Shown here piece by piece: positions 9,263 through 18,012 of a stretch of 64,000 nucleotides of DNA. A program made the translations under genes and the position numbers. Position 1 is the first letter of the stretch. The number at the start of each line of letters is the position of its first letter. The notes beneath the pieces are model-generated. The model was not told the origin of the DNA. It was given only the letters and a program-made list of their open reading frames with translations, and made no database searches. Origin of the DNA: Anaerolineae bacterium (GTDB taxonomy: Bacteria; Chloroflexota; Anaerolineae; Aggregatilineales; Phototrophicaceae). Location: the NCBI GenBank assembly GCA_022843385.1, contig JALHNT010000017.1, positions 62,001-126,000 on the forward strand. Direction: 5' to 3'.

Positions 9263-9886
9263 CTAAGTCCCGAACTGCCGGTCACCCGCATCGCCCAGAC
9301 CCGGCACAATGAAACCAACCTCATTGAGCCGTTCATCAATGGCGGCCACATGAATGGGGACATCCGGGTGCGCTTGTGTGAGCCGATTGACACCCTCCGG
9401 CGCAGCGATCAAGCCCAGGAATTTAATCCGTTTGACACCCCAACGTTTGAGGATGTCGATGGTCGCTACCGCCGAACCGCCAGTAGCCAGCATTGGGTCC
9501 AGAACGAGACAAAGTTGCACAGTGGGTTCGGTTGGTAAGCGGTTGTAATACTCAACCGGTCGCAAAGTCTTCTCATCGCGATACAATCCAATATGCCAGA
9601 CTTGGACGAGAGGCAGCAGTTCCATCACGCCATCAACAAGTCCCAAGCCAGAGCGCAGAATTGGAACCAGACCAATCGCTTCATCAGCCTTATAGCCAGT
9701 TGCCTCGGCCATCGGCGTCGTCACCTTAGTGGGCGATAAGGGTAAGTCCTGTGTCGCTTCGTAACACAGGAGCAGCGCAAGTTCGCGCACCAGTTCGCGG
9801 AAAGCGCGATGATCGGTATCGTGGCTGCGCAAGACGGTCAATTTATGTAATACCAGCGGATGGCTGGAAACGTGCACCAGAGACAC
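9263..9886 (-). CDS. upp: Uracil phosphoribosyltransferase
   Basis: Upp converts uracil and PRPP to UMP for pyrimidine salvage. The PRPP-binding motif appears as [11 protein letters not shown], and the uracil-binding C-terminal region as [24 protein letters not shown] sequence, so both sites are complete. The frame is open up to an ATG at 9913. I chose GTG 9886 (207 residues) for two reasons: it is preceded by AGGGAGG with 7-nt spacing, and the promoter at 9920-9948 places the transcript start near 9913, which would leave the upstream ATG without a leader. The N-terminus then starts just before HPLVLHKL, as in other Upp proteins. The next gene downstream is the sugar-1-phosphate transferase. 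Confidence 0.96.
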   Translation of the reverse strand: MSLVHVSSHPLVLHKLTVLRSHDTDHRAFRELVRELALLLCYEATQDLPLSPTKVTTPMAEATGYKADEAIGLVPILRSGLGLVDGVMELLPLVQVWHIGLYRDEKTLRPVEYYNRLPTEPTVQLCLVLDPMLATGGSAVATIDILKRWGVKRIKFLGLIAAPEGVNRLTQAHPDVPIHVAAIDERLNEVGFIVPGLGDAGDRQFGT

Positions 9887-9919
9887 AGCTAGACCTCCCT
9901 GAGATGGCAACATAGACTG

Positions 9920-9948
9920 ATTGTACCCGACACTGACTCAGCTTTCAA
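9920..9948 (-). promoter_or_regulatory. Sigma-70 promoter for upp and the downstream glycosyltransferase
   Basis: On the minus strand TTGAAA (9943-9948) and TACAAT (9920-9925) are separated by exactly 17 nt. The predicted transcript start near 9913 leaves a leader of about 27 nt before the GTG at 9886. Confidence 0.65.
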
Positions 9949-10021
9949 AGCAACCGTTGCGGCAGACAGCGGCTCACCAGTAGAATAGAACAGATTAGTT
10001 AGCGCGATTTGGAGCCTGATA

Positions 10022-11050
10022 ATGGCTGAAGAAGAACGCATGGTAGGCGGTGGCAGACGCCGCGATGACAACGAGAACACGGCGCTGCGCCCCAAATATC
10101 TGCGTGATATTGTTGGTCAGGATAGCGTACGGGAAAATCTGCAAATCCTGATTGACGCGGCCAAAAACCGACAGGAGCCTATCGATCATGTGATGTTTTA
10201 TGGGCCGCCAGGTCTAGGCAAGACATCACTGGCGCTAGTGATTGCAAACGAGATGGGCGTCAACATTCGTATCACCGCTGGTCCCTCGATTGAACGTGCC
10301 GGAGACCTGGCCGCCATCCTGACCAATCTGAAAAAGAACGACATCCTATTCATCGACGAAATCCACCGATTGGGACGAGCCGTTGAAGAAGTGCTGTATC
10401 CAGCTATGGAAGATTTCGCGCTGGACATTGTGATTGGCAAAGGCCCCGGTGCCAAGAGTGTGCGCCTCAACCTACCGCGTTTCACCGTCGTCGGTGCTAC
10501 GACGCGGCTGGCTTTGCTAGCGGCTCCCCTGCGAGATCGCTTTGGGGCGCAGTTCAGGCTCGACTTTTATGATCAACCAGCCATGGAGCATATCATCAAG
10601 CGCGCAGCAGCCATGCTGAAGATTGAGATCAAGCCAGAAGGCGCAACCGAGATCGCTCGACGTGCACGCGGCACTCCTCGCGTGGCGCTGCGACTGCTAC
10701 GACGGGTACGCGATTATGCACAGGTACGGGCGCAGGGCATTATCACTGGCCCTATATCTGGTGAAGCGCTGGCACTTTTGAACATCGATTTTCTGGGACT
10801 GGATGACATCGACCGCCGCATCCTGGCAACTATCATCGAGAAGTTTAATGGTGGCCCGGTTGGGGTTGAGACGATTGCAGCCGCCATCAGCGAAGACTCC
10901 GATACTATTATGGATGTATATGAACCCTATCTGCTCCAGTTAGGATTCATCGCCCGCACCTCGCGTGGCCGAACTGCGACTCATCTCGCCTACGATCATC
11001 TTGGCATACCATACCCTGCCAATGGTTCCGGCCAACCACCGCTATTTTAG
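10022..11050 (+). CDS. ruvB: Holliday junction branch-migration motor RuvB
   Basis: RuvB is the hexameric AAA+ ATPase that drives branch migration with RuvA. Length is 342 residues. Signatures are [12 protein letters not shown], Walker [10 protein letters not shown], Walker B FIDEIHRL, sensor 1 in GATTRLALL, and the arginine-finger segment PLRDRFG. The C-terminal winged-helix domain ends in TPRGRTAT-type sequence (here [11 protein letters not shown]). The gene is not linked to ruvC and ruvA, which lie about 36 kb away in a yebC-ruvC-ruvA group. It is followed after 15 nt by queA, a common ruvB neighbour in bacteria. Confidence 0.97.
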   Translation: MAEEERMVGGGRRRDDNENTALRPKYLRDIVGQDSVRENLQILIDAAKNRQEPIDHVMFYGPPGLGKTSLALVIANEMGVNIRITAGPSIERAGDLAAILTNLKKNDILFIDEIHRLGRAVEEVLYPAMEDFALDIVIGKGPGAKSVRLNLPRFTVVGATTRLALLAAPLRDRFGAQFRLDFYDQPAMEHIIKRAAAMLKIEIKPEGATEIARRARGTPRVALRLLRRVRDYAQVRAQGIITGPISGEALALLNIDFLGLDDIDRRILATIIEKFNGGPVGVETIAAAISEDSDTIMDVYEPYLLQLGFIARTSRGRTATHLAYDHLGIPYPANGSGQPPLF

Positions 11051-11065
11051 GACCGTCCACCCCAC

Positions 11066-12148
11066 ATGAACATCAACGATTTCGACTACGATCTGCCTGA
11101 GTCATTCATCGCACAGGAGCCGGTGGAGCCGCGCGATTCATCTAAGCTGATGGTCGTGGATCGAACTACCGGCAGCATTGAACACCGCGTGTTTCGTGAC
11201 ATTATCGAGTATCTGAATCCCGGCGATGTTCTGGTCTACAATGAAACGCGGGTGATCCCGGCTCGGCTGATTGGCCGGAAAGCGGCAACGAATGGTCGAG
11301 CAGAAATCCTGCTGCTGCGGCAGATTAACTCTACCCGTTGGTTGGCGCTGGTCGGAGGCCGAAGGATGGAGGCTGGCGTCATCATTCGTTTTGACAGCTT
11401 TCCTCTGACAGCAGAAATTGTTGAGAAACTGGACGAGGCAGAGCGTATCGTTGAATTCAGTCAGCCGATCAATTCCCTGTTGCCGCAGATCGGCCAGACG
11501 CCGCTCCCCCCTTATATCCACAAGACACTGAAAGATAGTGAACGGTACCAGACCATCTACAGCCGAGTCGAAGGTTCGGCGGCCGCCCCAACTGCCGGAC
11601 TGCATTTCACCCATGAGTTGATGAAAACGCTTCGTGATAAGGGAGTCATCACGACATCGTGTCTACTGCATATCGGACTCGACACCTTCCAGCCCGTTAA
11701 GGTGGAGCGCATCGAGTCACATCATATGCACAGCGAACGCGCCTATCTATCGGAAGAAGCGGCCAGGATAATCAACCACGCCCGACTTACGGGTCATCGC
11801 ATCATCGCAGTTGGAACAACCACCGCCCGGACGTTGGAGACAGCGGCTGTCCTCAGCGCTGGCGGAATTCCCGCGCAGGCAGTGGATGCCCCCCCAACCC
11901 CGACGGATCGTCCTGTCATTCCGTTCGAGCGGGACACGGATCTGTACATTTACCCCGGCTATCAGTGGCGGGCGGTTGATGGCCTTATCACCAACTTTCA
12001 TCTGCCCAAGTCAACTCTGCTGATGATGATCAGCGCCTTCTGCAGCCGCGAGATCGCCCTGAACGCCTACGAGCTTGCCAAACAACATCACTACCGCTTT
12101 TTCTCGTTCGGGGACGCAATGTTCATCACATTGGGTCGTGACCGTTGA
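11066..12148 (+). CDS. queA: S-adenosylmethionine:tRNA ribosyltransferase-isomerase
   Basis: QueA transfers and isomerises the ribosyl part of S-adenosylmethionine to 7-aminomethyl-7-deazaguanine in tRNA, giving epoxyqueuosine. Length is 360 residues. Family features are the N-terminal FDYDLPESFIAQEP, GDVLVYNETRVIPARL, the central EGSAAAPTAGLHFT, and the C-terminal ITNFHLPKSTLLMM. It lies 15 nt after ruvB and is probably cotranscribed with it. Its stop codon overlaps the -35 element of the rplU promoter. No other queuosine gene is visible in the window. Confidence 0.97.
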   Translation: MNINDFDYDLPESFIAQEPVEPRDSSKLMVVDRTTGSIEHRVFRDIIEYLNPGDVLVYNETRVIPARLIGRKAATNGRAEILLLRQINSTRWLALVGGRRMEAGVIIRFDSFPLTAEIVEKLDEAERIVEFSQPINSLLPQIGQTPLPPYIHKTLKDSERYQTIYSRVEGSAAAPTAGLHFTHELMKTLRDKGVITTSCLLHIGLDTFQPVKVERIESHHMHSERAYLSEEAARIINHARLTGHRIIAVGTTTARTLETAAVLSAGGIPAQAVDAPPTPTDRPVIPFERDTDLYIYPGYQWRAVDGLITNFHLPKSTLLMMISAFCSREIALNAYELAKQHHYRFFSFGDAMFITLGRDR

Positions 12149-12173
12149 CGTAAAGCGGCCAAGCCCCTATAAT
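12145..12173 (+). promoter_or_regulatory. Near-consensus sigma-70 promoter for rplU-rpmA(-rpmE)
   Basis: TTGACG (12145-12150) and TATAAT (12168-12173) have the ideal 17-nt spacer, which makes this one of the best promoters in the window. The -35 element overlaps the queA stop codon. Transcription would begin near 12180. Confidence 0.8.
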
Positions 12174-12179
12174 GCCCCG

Positions 12180-12288
12180 GTTGTAAGAAGCTATTTTAGT
12201 CGATTCACTTTCGCCAATTTTCCCCATTGGCTGCGTCATGAAGATGTAAGACGTGGTGATGGTGGCAAGTGAAGATTGGAGACCACAC
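12180..12288 (+). other. Untranslated leader of rplU, possibly structured
   Basis: About 108 nt separate the predicted transcript start from the L21 start codon. The leader contains a short hairpin near 12214-12230 (CCAAT/ATTGG stem). L21 operons in some bacteria have autoregulatory leaders, but I see no match to a named leader motif here. A regulatory role is only a possibility. Confidence 0.25.
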
Positions 12289-12600
12289 ATGTATGCGATT
12301 ATCCGCTGCGGCGGACGCCAGTATCGCGCAGAAGTTGGCGCGATGCTGGATGTTGATAAACTGCCCTACGAAGTCAACCAACAGATCAATCTGGAAGACG
12401 TGCTGCTCATCGGCGATGGGGACAGCACAGTCATTGGGCAGCCTAAAGTCGAAGGAGCCGCAGTTAAGGCTACCGTCATTGAACAGTTCCGGGGCAAGAA
12501 GATCATGGTCTTCCACTACCGCCAGCGCAACAACCTGCGTCGCTGGACGGGTTCGCGCCCTTACTACACCCGTCTGCGTATCGACGAAATTGTGAAGTAA
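12289..12600 (+). CDS. rplU: 50S ribosomal protein L21
   Basis: L21 binds 23S rRNA in the large subunit. The 103-residue length is standard. It opens with [13 protein letters not shown] and contains [14 protein letters not shown] and the basic C-terminal region typical of L21. A longer frame from GTG 12253 exists, but ATG 12289 matches the family N-terminus and has GGAGA at 12278-12282 with a 6-nt spacer. rpmA follows after 19 nt, the universal L21-L27 pairing. Confidence 0.96.
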   Translation: MYAIIRCGGRQYRAEVGAMLDVDKLPYEVNQQINLEDVLLIGDGDSTVIGQPKVEGAAVKATVIEQFRGKKIMVFHYRQRNNLRRWTGSRPYYTRLRIDEIVK

Positions 12601-12619
12601 TCTTTCAGGAGAAATCAGC

Positions 12620-12895
12620 ATGGCACACAAAAAAGGTGGCGGCTCCAGCAAGAATGGGCGCGATAGCAACGCGCAGCGCCTGGGTGTGAAGCGCTTCGGC
12701 GGCGAACACGTTATCCCCGGCAACATCCTGGTACGCCAGCATGGCACCCATTTCCATCCCGGCATTAATGTTGGCATCGGCCGAGATCACACGCTGTTCG
12801 CCGTTGCGGAAGGCGTGGTGGTATTTGAGCGGATGCGTGGTCGCGACGGTCAGAAGCGCATCAGCGTGTATGCCGTCGGCGAGAAGACCAACTGA
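12620..12895 (+). CDS. rpmA: 50S ribosomal protein L27
   Basis: L27 reaches the peptidyl-transferase centre with its N-terminus. The 91 residues begin [16 protein letters not shown] and include RLGVKRFGG and [10 protein letters not shown], all hallmark L27 sequence. The protein starts directly at AHKKGGG and lacks the cleaved N-terminal extension found in Firmicutes. AGGAG precedes the ATG. The gene is second in the rplU-rpmA group, and rpmE follows 71 nt later. Confidence 0.97.
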   Translation: MAHKKGGGSSKNGRDSNAQRLGVKRFGGEHVIPGNILVRQHGTHFHPGINVGIGRDHTLFAVAEGVVVFERMRGRDGQKRISVYAVGEKTN

Positions 12896-12966
12896 TTTTG
12901 TCTGTTTTTGAAGGTTAGAGCGTTACGCCACCCCTCAGCGGGCCGTGACACCAGAAGGAATATCTG

Positions 12967-13431
12967 ATGAAAGCCAATATCCATCCAAGCTGGCATCCAG
13001 AAGCCACCGTTATCTGTGCCTGTGGCAATAGCTGGAAGACCGGCGCGACGATCCCTGAAATTCGTACCGACATTTGCTCGGCCTGCCACCCGTTCTACAC
13101 CGGTGAGCAGCGCATCGTCGACACGGAAGGTCAGGTTGACCGCTTCCTGAAACGTCTGCAGATCCGCGATACACGCCGTGCCGAGACTGAAGCAAAGGTT
13201 ACGGCCTTAACTTCGCCCGATGTTGCACTGGGCGAGTTCGACATTGGTAAGCGCTTCGTGACCATTTTCACTGAACACGGAGTCAACACGGTCGGTGATT
13301 TTCTGGAAAAACTGAAGGCTGGCGATGAAGCCCTGCTCGAGATCCCCGGCATTGGCCGTAAGGTGATCGCTGACCTGAAGAAGGCGCTGCGCCAGCGCGG
13401 TTACGAACTGCCGCAAAGCTCGGCCGAGTAG
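12967..13431 (+). CDS. rpmE: Ribosomal protein L31 fused to a C-terminal RpoA-CTD-like helix-hairpin-helix domain
   Basis: Residues 1-70 are a zinc-type L31: MKANIHPSWHPEA, cysteines 17, 19, 37 and 40 (CAC and CSAC), and HPFYTGEQRIVDTEGQVDRF. L31 proteins are normally about 65-90 residues, but this frame continues without a break to residue 154. A charged linker (about 65-85) leads to residues 88-148, where GVNTVGDFLEKLKAG and IPGIGRKVIADLKKAL resemble the carboxy-terminal domain of the RNA polymerase alpha subunit and other helix-hairpin-helix nucleic-acid binding domains. The L31 part is certain. The alpha-CTD likeness is a pattern judgement without alignment. The extension could contact rRNA or RNA polymerase. 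The gene lies 71 nt after rpmA and ends 22 nt before a strong terminator hairpin. Confidence 0.93.
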   Translation: MKANIHPSWHPEATVICACGNSWKTGATIPEIRTDICSACHPFYTGEQRIVDTEGQVDRFLKRLQIRDTRRAETEAKVTALTSPDVALGEFDIGKRFVTIFTEHGVNTVGDFLEKLKAGDEALLEIPGIGRKVIADLKKALRQRGYELPQSSAE

Positions 13432-13453
13432 TCGTCTCATCATCGTAGAATAA

Positions 13454-13484
13454 GGCAGGCATGTCATCTCATGTCTGCCTTTTT
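13454..13484 (+). terminator. Rho-independent terminator after rpmE
   Basis: A 10-bp stem (GGCAGGCATG 13454-13463 with CATGTCTGCC 13470-13479, one G-U pair) is closed by a 6-nt loop and followed by TTTTT at 13480-13484. It ends the L21-L27-L31 transcript. It also shows that the extra upstream ATG of tdk at 13461, which lies in the stem, is not used from this transcript. Confidence 0.85.
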
Positions 13485-13502
13485 GTTTGCTTAGGGGGCA
13501 TC

Positions 13503-14072
13503 ATGAAGCACCATACGGGTCGCATCGAGGTCGTTTGCGGCAGCATGTTCTGTGGCAAAACAGAAGAATTGATCCGCCGTGCCCGTCGCGCAGTGATTGC
13601 ACGGCAGGAGTTACAGGTCTTCAAGCCGCAGATTGATGATCGTTACAGCATCGAGCATGTGACCAGTCACAACGGGCAAAACATCGATGCCCAACCTGTC
13701 AGCAGTTCGAATGAGCTTCTGGCGCAGCTTCGCCCATCAACAACTGTGGTAGCGATTGATGAAGTTCAGTTCTTTGATGCCGGGATTGTACATGCCATCG
13801 AACTGCTGGCGCAGCGTGGTCTGCGGGTCATCGTGGCCGGGTTAGACACGGATTTTCGCGGCGAACCCTTCGGCTCTATGCCGCAGTTGATGTCCATCGC
13901 CGAGGACGTAACCAAGCTTCATGCCATCTGTGTGGTCTGTGGTGAAGAGGCCTGCCGCACCCAACGTCTGGTCAACGGCAAGCCAGCAAACTACAATGAT
14001 CCGATCATCATGGTTGGCGCTGCGGAAAGCTATGAAGCGCGCTGTCGCCAGCATCATGAGGTTCCACGTTGA
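13503..14072 (+). CDS. tdk: Thymidine kinase (type II)
   Basis: Tdk phosphorylates thymidine for dTMP salvage. The 189 residues carry the P-loop [13 protein letters not shown], the Walker B-like AIDEVQFFD, and a zinc site formed by [10 protein letters not shown] and a later Cys (EARCRQHHE). The frame opens at ATG 13461, but that codon is inside the rpmE terminator. ATG 13503 follows AGGGGG and begins the conserved GRIEVVCGS, so it was chosen. The gene converges on ftsH. The window also has thyX, so both salvage and de novo dTMP routes are present. Confidence 0.95.
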   Translation: MKHHTGRIEVVCGSMFCGKTEELIRRARRAVIARQELQVFKPQIDDRYSIEHVTSHNGQNIDAQPVSSSNELLAQLRPSTTVVAIDEVQFFDAGIVHAIELLAQRGLRVIVAGLDTDFRGEPFGSMPQLMSIAEDVTKLHAICVVCGEEACRTQRLVNGKPANYNDPIIMVGAAESYEARCRQHHEVPR

Positions 14073-14092
14073 ATTGAATGCCAGAAAACCGA

Positions 14093-16021
14093 CTATGCCG
14101 GACTGGCGGCTGCGCCGAAGGAGCGACGATCAACTGGTTCATCGGTGATGACTGCCGCATCTGTATTCATGCGCCCGGCAGCTGAAGTTGTTGCTGGCAC
14201 GTGCTGCATCGATTGATTCATCAGCGTGGCAAACTCTTCGCCGTCCAGGGTTTCAACTTCCAACAGCCGCTCCGCAAGGGTGTCGAGCATGGGACGATGA
14301 TCGATTATCAGCCGCTTGGCATCTTCATAAGCCTGATTGACAATTGACCTGACTTCGCCATCAATCTCTTCAGCAACGGCCTCGCTATAATCCCGCTGTT
14401 CCGAAATCTCGCGCCCCAGGAAAATCATCTCTTCCTTTTGACCGAACATCATCGGGCCCAGCTTATCGCTCATGCCAAAGCGCTTTACCATCGCTTGAGA
14501 CAACTTGGACACCTGCTCCAGATCACTGGCGGCACCCGTTGTAATCTCATCAAAGATGACTTCTTCAGCAGCCCGTCCAGCCAGTGCCACCACAATACGA
14601 TCCTTGATGCGAGAACGCGTAACATAGCTGACATCTTCATCTGGCAGGAAGAGGGTCGATCCTCCACTCATTCCACGCGGGATGATCGTCACCTTGCGAA
14701 CCGGGTCGCTGTTTGGCAGCAAGAATCCCACCAGCGCATGGCCCGCCTCGTGCACGGCTGTCAAGCGCCGTTCCTGTTGGGTGATGACCCGACTTTTGCG
14801 CTCCGGCCCCAGCAAGATTCGTTCGATAGCACCCTGAAAGTCACTGTTGTTGATGGTTTTCTTATTCTTGCGAGCTGCCAAAATCGCAGCTTCGTTAACC
14901 ATGTTCTCAATGTCCGCGCCGACAAATCCGGCTGTTCCCCGCGCCAAGATATTCAAATCCACATCAGAAGCCAATGGCTTTCCTTTGGTATGAACTCTCA
15001 TGATGGCTTCACGCCCTCTGACATCAGGACGATCCAGAACGACACGCCGATCAAACCGTCCAGGGCGAGTCAGCGCCGGGTCAAGAATATCAGGACGGTT
15101 GGTAGCCGCCACCACAATGATGTTGGTATCGGTATCAAAACCATCCATTTCAACCAAGATCTGATTGAGCGTCTGTTCGCGTTCATCATGGCTACCGCCC
15201 AACCCTGCCCCACGTTGACGCCCCACCGCGTCAATCTCGTCGATAAAAATGATGCACGGACTGTGGCGCTTGGCCTGATTAAACAGGTCGCGGACGCGGC
15301 TGGCACCAACCCCAACAAACATTTCGACAAATTCTGATCCTGAAATGCTAAAGAATGGCACACCCGCCTCACCGGCTACGGCCTTCGCCAGCAGAGTTTT
15401 GCCAGTACCAGGGCTGCCAACCAGCAGTACGCCCTTCGGGATGCGTGCGCCTAGCTGGATGAACTTCTCTGGCTCCTTGAGAAATTCTACTACTTCGGCC
15501 AGTTCAGCTTTGGCTTCTTCCGCCCCCGCCACATCTTCAAACGTGATGCTGGGTTTATCACCGCTGAACATCCTGGCACGGCTCTTGCCAAAGGCCATCG
15601 CCTGATTGTTGCTGCCCTGCGCCTGGCGGAACATGAAGAAGAACAAGCCGCCGATCAGAATCAGGGGCAGGATCGTCAGGAGGGCATTGAAACCGATTAG
15701 AGTCCAGTTGTTGGGTGTGTCGAAACTCCATTGGATACTGTCAATCTGTTCGGAGGTCGCCCCAAATTGCAGCAATTGTTCCTGCGCCGTCGACTCGGTC
15801 GCTTTGGTGGAAACTGCCGAATTGCGATCGGTAAACGTGATGCGCAGTTCGTTACCGGTAACCTGAACGCTGGCAACCTCCGTCCGCTTGACGCGTTCGA
15901 CCAACTCGGTGAAGGTAATCTCATTGGTTTGACGACTGCTGCTGCCGAGTGCCAGAACAATGATAATCAGCGCCAGGCTGATGATAAGTATCAGAAAAGT
16001 TCGGGTCCGTGGATTGTTCAC
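14093..16021 (-). CDS. ftsH: ATP-dependent zinc metalloprotease FtsH
   Basis: FtsH is a membrane AAA+ protease that degrades misfolded membrane and regulatory proteins. It has an N-terminal transmembrane helix, a periplasmic-side domain, and a second helix near residue 110. The AAA core has Walker A GSPGTGKT, Walker [13 protein letters not shown] and the second region of homology RPGRFDRR. The protease domain has the zinc motif HEAGH. I chose GTG 16021 (642 residues) because FtsH normally starts just before the first helix and GAGG lies 8 nt upstream. A longer GTG start at 16054 adds 11 atypical residues and lies only a few bases after the likely transcript start (TATAAT on the minus strand at 16073-16078). 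The gene is divergent from the MoxR/Bat operon. Confidence 0.96.
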   Translation of the reverse strand: MNNPRTRTFLILIISLALIIIVLALGSSSRQTNEITFTELVERVKRTEVASVQVTGNELRITFTDRNSAVSTKATESTAQEQLLQFGATSEQIDSIQWSFDTPNNWTLIGFNALLTILPLILIGGLFFFMFRQAQGSNNQAMAFGKSRARMFSGDKPSITFEDVAGAEEAKAELAEVVEFLKEPEKFIQLGARIPKGVLLVGSPGTGKTLLAKAVAGEAGVPFFSISGSEFVEMFVGVGASRVRDLFNQAKRHSPCIIFIDEIDAVGRQRGAGLGGSHDEREQTLNQILVEMDGFDTDTNIIVVAATNRPDILDPALTRPGRFDRRVVLDRPDVRGREAIMRVHTKGKPLASDVDLNILARGTAGFVGADIENMVNEAAILAARKNKKTINNSDFQGAIERILLGPERKSRVITQQERRLTAVHEAGHALVGFLLPNSDPVRKVTIIPRGMSGGSTLFLPDEDVSYVTRSRIKDRIVVALAGRAAEEVIFDEITTGAASDLEQVSKLSQAMVKRFGMSDKLGPMMFGQKEEMIFLGREISEQRDYSEAVAEEIDGEVRSIVNQAYEDAKRLIIDHRPMLDTLAERLLEVETLDGEEFATLMNQSMQHVPATTSAAGRMNTDAAVITDEPVDRRSFGAAASPA

Positions 16022-16151
16022 AGGTAGCCTCACTTCTTTCGCCACCTCAAGCACTATATGGATTATTGACCGATTATACAGACACTTCCGGTCGCATCAT
16101 AGGTATCCATTTTGTGAAATCTGAGTACAATAAGGCCGTCAGGAGCAGAGC

Positions 16152-17138
16152 ATGAATTCGGTGCAACAAATCAACGAAACTATCCGCCGCGAAGCCAGCC
16201 TGTTTCACGATACGCTCAAGGAAGTCGGGCGGGTGATTGTTGGGCAGGAGCGGCTCATCAATCGCATGTTGATCGGTTTGCTGTGCGGTGGTCATCTCTT
16301 GATTGAAGGGGTGCCGGGGCTGGCGAAAACCCTGGCGGTAAAGACCCTGGCAGCAACGATTCAGGCGCGATTCCAACGAGTCCAATTCACCCCTGACCTG
16401 CTGCCTTCCGACCTGGTTGGCACCCAGATTTTTAACCCTCGAACCGGCGATTTCACAGCGCGTACTGGTCCTATTTTTCACCATATCATTCTGGCAGACG
16501 AGATTAATCGCGCACCGGCCAAAGTGCAGTCAGCGCTGCTGGAAGCGATGGAAGAACGACAGGTGACGATTGGCGACACCACCTACCCATTGCCTGATCC
16601 CTTCATTGTGTTGGCAACACAGAACCCAATCGAGCAGGAGGGAACGTATCCCCTTCCGGAAGCGCAGTTGGATCGCTTCATGCTCAAGGTCGTCATCAAC
16701 TACCCGTCGCGAGCTGAAGAAAAAGTGATCCTGGAGCGGATGACTAATGATGAAGCGCCACAGGCTGCTCCACTGCTTAATCCCGAAGGCATCCAGCGGG
16801 CGCGTTCGATTGTCAACAGCCTGTATGTCGATGAGAAGATCAAGGATTATGTGCTGAATATCATATTTGCCACACGTGACCCCGCCAGCGCTGGCCTTAA
16901 GGATTTGCAACAGATGATCGAATATGGCGCTTCCCCACGTGCCTCGATTGCACTGCTGAAAGCCGCCAAAGCCAGCGCTTTCCTGCGCGGACGTGGGTAT
17001 GTCACGCCGGATGATGTCAAGCAGATTGCCCCGGATATTCTGCGGCATCGCATCATGACGACCTTTGAAGCACAGGCAGAAGATGTACCTGCCGCAGCCA
17101 TCATCGACCAATTGTTGAATCAGGTGCCGGTGCCGTAG
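16152..17138 (+). CDS. MoxR family AAA+ ATPase
   Basis: MoxR ATPases act as chaperones for VWA-domain partners. The 328 residues have Walker A EGVPGLAKT, Walker B LADEINRAPAKVQSALLEAM, sensor 1 VLATQNPIEQEGTYPLPEAQ and the arginine finger region LDRFMLK. The C-terminal lid contains GASPRASIALLKAAKA. It is the first of nine closely packed genes (DUF58, BatD-like, two VWA, TPR, BatD, TPR-SH3), the gene set usually called Bat or aerotolerance. Its specific client is inferred to be one of the downstream VWA proteins. Confidence 0.95.
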   Translation: MNSVQQINETIRREASLFHDTLKEVGRVIVGQERLINRMLIGLLCGGHLLIEGVPGLAKTLAVKTLAATIQARFQRVQFTPDLLPSDLVGTQIFNPRTGDFTARTGPIFHHIILADEINRAPAKVQSALLEAMEERQVTIGDTTYPLPDPFIVLATQNPIEQEGTYPLPEAQLDRFMLKVVINYPSRAEEKVILERMTNDEAPQAAPLLNPEGIQRARSIVNSLYVDEKIKDYVLNIIFATRDPASAGLKDLQQMIEYGASPRASIALLKAAKASAFLRGRGYVTPDDVKQIAPDILRHRIMTTFEAQAEDVPAAAIIDQLLNQVPVP

Positions 17139-17139
17139 T

Positions 17140-18012
17140 ATGCTCACCCCGGAGACCTTACGACGCATTCATCGTATTGAATTGCGTTCACGACGCCTGG
17201 TCAACGATGTGTTCGCCGGAGCCTATCACTCAGCCTTCAAGGGCAGAGGGATTGAATTTGACTCAGTCCTGCCCTACGAACCGGGCGATGACATCCGTCA
17301 CATCCACTGGAACATAACCGCACGAACCGGTCAACCGTATGTCAAGCGATTCATCGAAGAGCGTGAGCTAACGGCCTTGCTCGTGCTCGATGCCAGTGCA
17401 TCCTGTTTCTTTGGCAGCAGCAAACAGCAAAAGCATGACCAGGCCGTTGAGCTAGGCGCAATCATCGCCCTGTCTGCCACCCGCAATCAGGATCGAATTG
17501 GGTTGATGCTGTTTACCGATCAGATCGAACATTATGTGCCAGCCCGCAAAGGACGACATCATGTGTTACGGATCATCCGCGATCTGATGGCGTTTTCGCC
17601 TCAAGGCACTGGCACTGATCTGGGGTTGGCGCTTGATCATGCTTATCGCGTCATGAAGCGCCGGGCACTGGTCTTCGTCATCTCTGATTTCCTCGCCCCT
17701 CCATCCAGTTACGCCAACTCGCTCTCGCTTCTGGGACACCGTCATCAAGTCGTCACAATCATCCTGACTGATCCACTGGAATATGAGTGGCCGGAGGTGG
17801 GTCTAGTGAACCTGCGCGATGCTGAGACCGGTCAGCTCCAGTCGATCGATACCTCAGATGCCCGCTGGCGGTCACTGTATCAGCAGCAGGCACGGCGACT
17901 ACAGGCGACACGAGAAAACGCCCTACGTCGAGCACGAGTCGATACGATTGAACTCCGAACCGATCAGGACAGTGCAGCAGCACTCCTGCGACTTTTTCAG
18001 AGCCGGACATGA
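17140..18012 (+). CDS. DUF58 domain protein of the MoxR/Bat operon
   Basis: DUF58 proteins accompany MoxR ATPases and have a VWA-like fold; their biochemical role is unclear. The 290 residues contain the DUF58 signature GRGIEFDSVLPYEPGDD followed by IRHIHWNITART, and a VWA-type core with VLDASASCFFG in place of the MIDAS DxSxS. No transmembrane helix is visible, so the protein is probably cytosolic at the membrane. It starts 1 nt after the moxR stop and its end overlaps the next start by 4 bases, so translational coupling is likely. Confidence 0.93.
   Translation: MLTPETLRRIHRIELRSRRLVNDVFAGAYHSAFKGRGIEFDSVLPYEPGDDIRHIHWNITARTGQPYVKRFIEERELTALLVLDASASCFFGSSKQQKHDQAVELGAIIALSATRNQDRIGLMLFTDQIEHYVPARKGRHHVLRIIRDLMAFSPQGTGTDLGLALDHAYRVMKRRALVFVISDFLAPPSSYANSLSLLGHRHQVVTIILTDPLEYEWPEVGLVNLRDAETGQLQSIDTSDARWRSLYQQQARRLQATRENALRRARVDTIELRTDQDSAAALLRLFQSRT

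Noticed and set aside
12253..12288. GTG start upstream of L21
   Set aside because: It adds 12 residues not found in L21, while ATG 12289 has a good Shine-Dalgarno and the standard N-terminus.
13461..13502. Longer N-terminus of thymidine kinase from ATG 13461
   Set aside because: The codon lies inside the rpmE terminator stem, and the extra residues do not belong to the Tdk family.
14438..15337. A 299-codon plus-strand frame inside ftsH
   Set aside because: It is antisense to the FtsH AAA and protease domains, which are fully conserved, and the translated sequence shows no family features.
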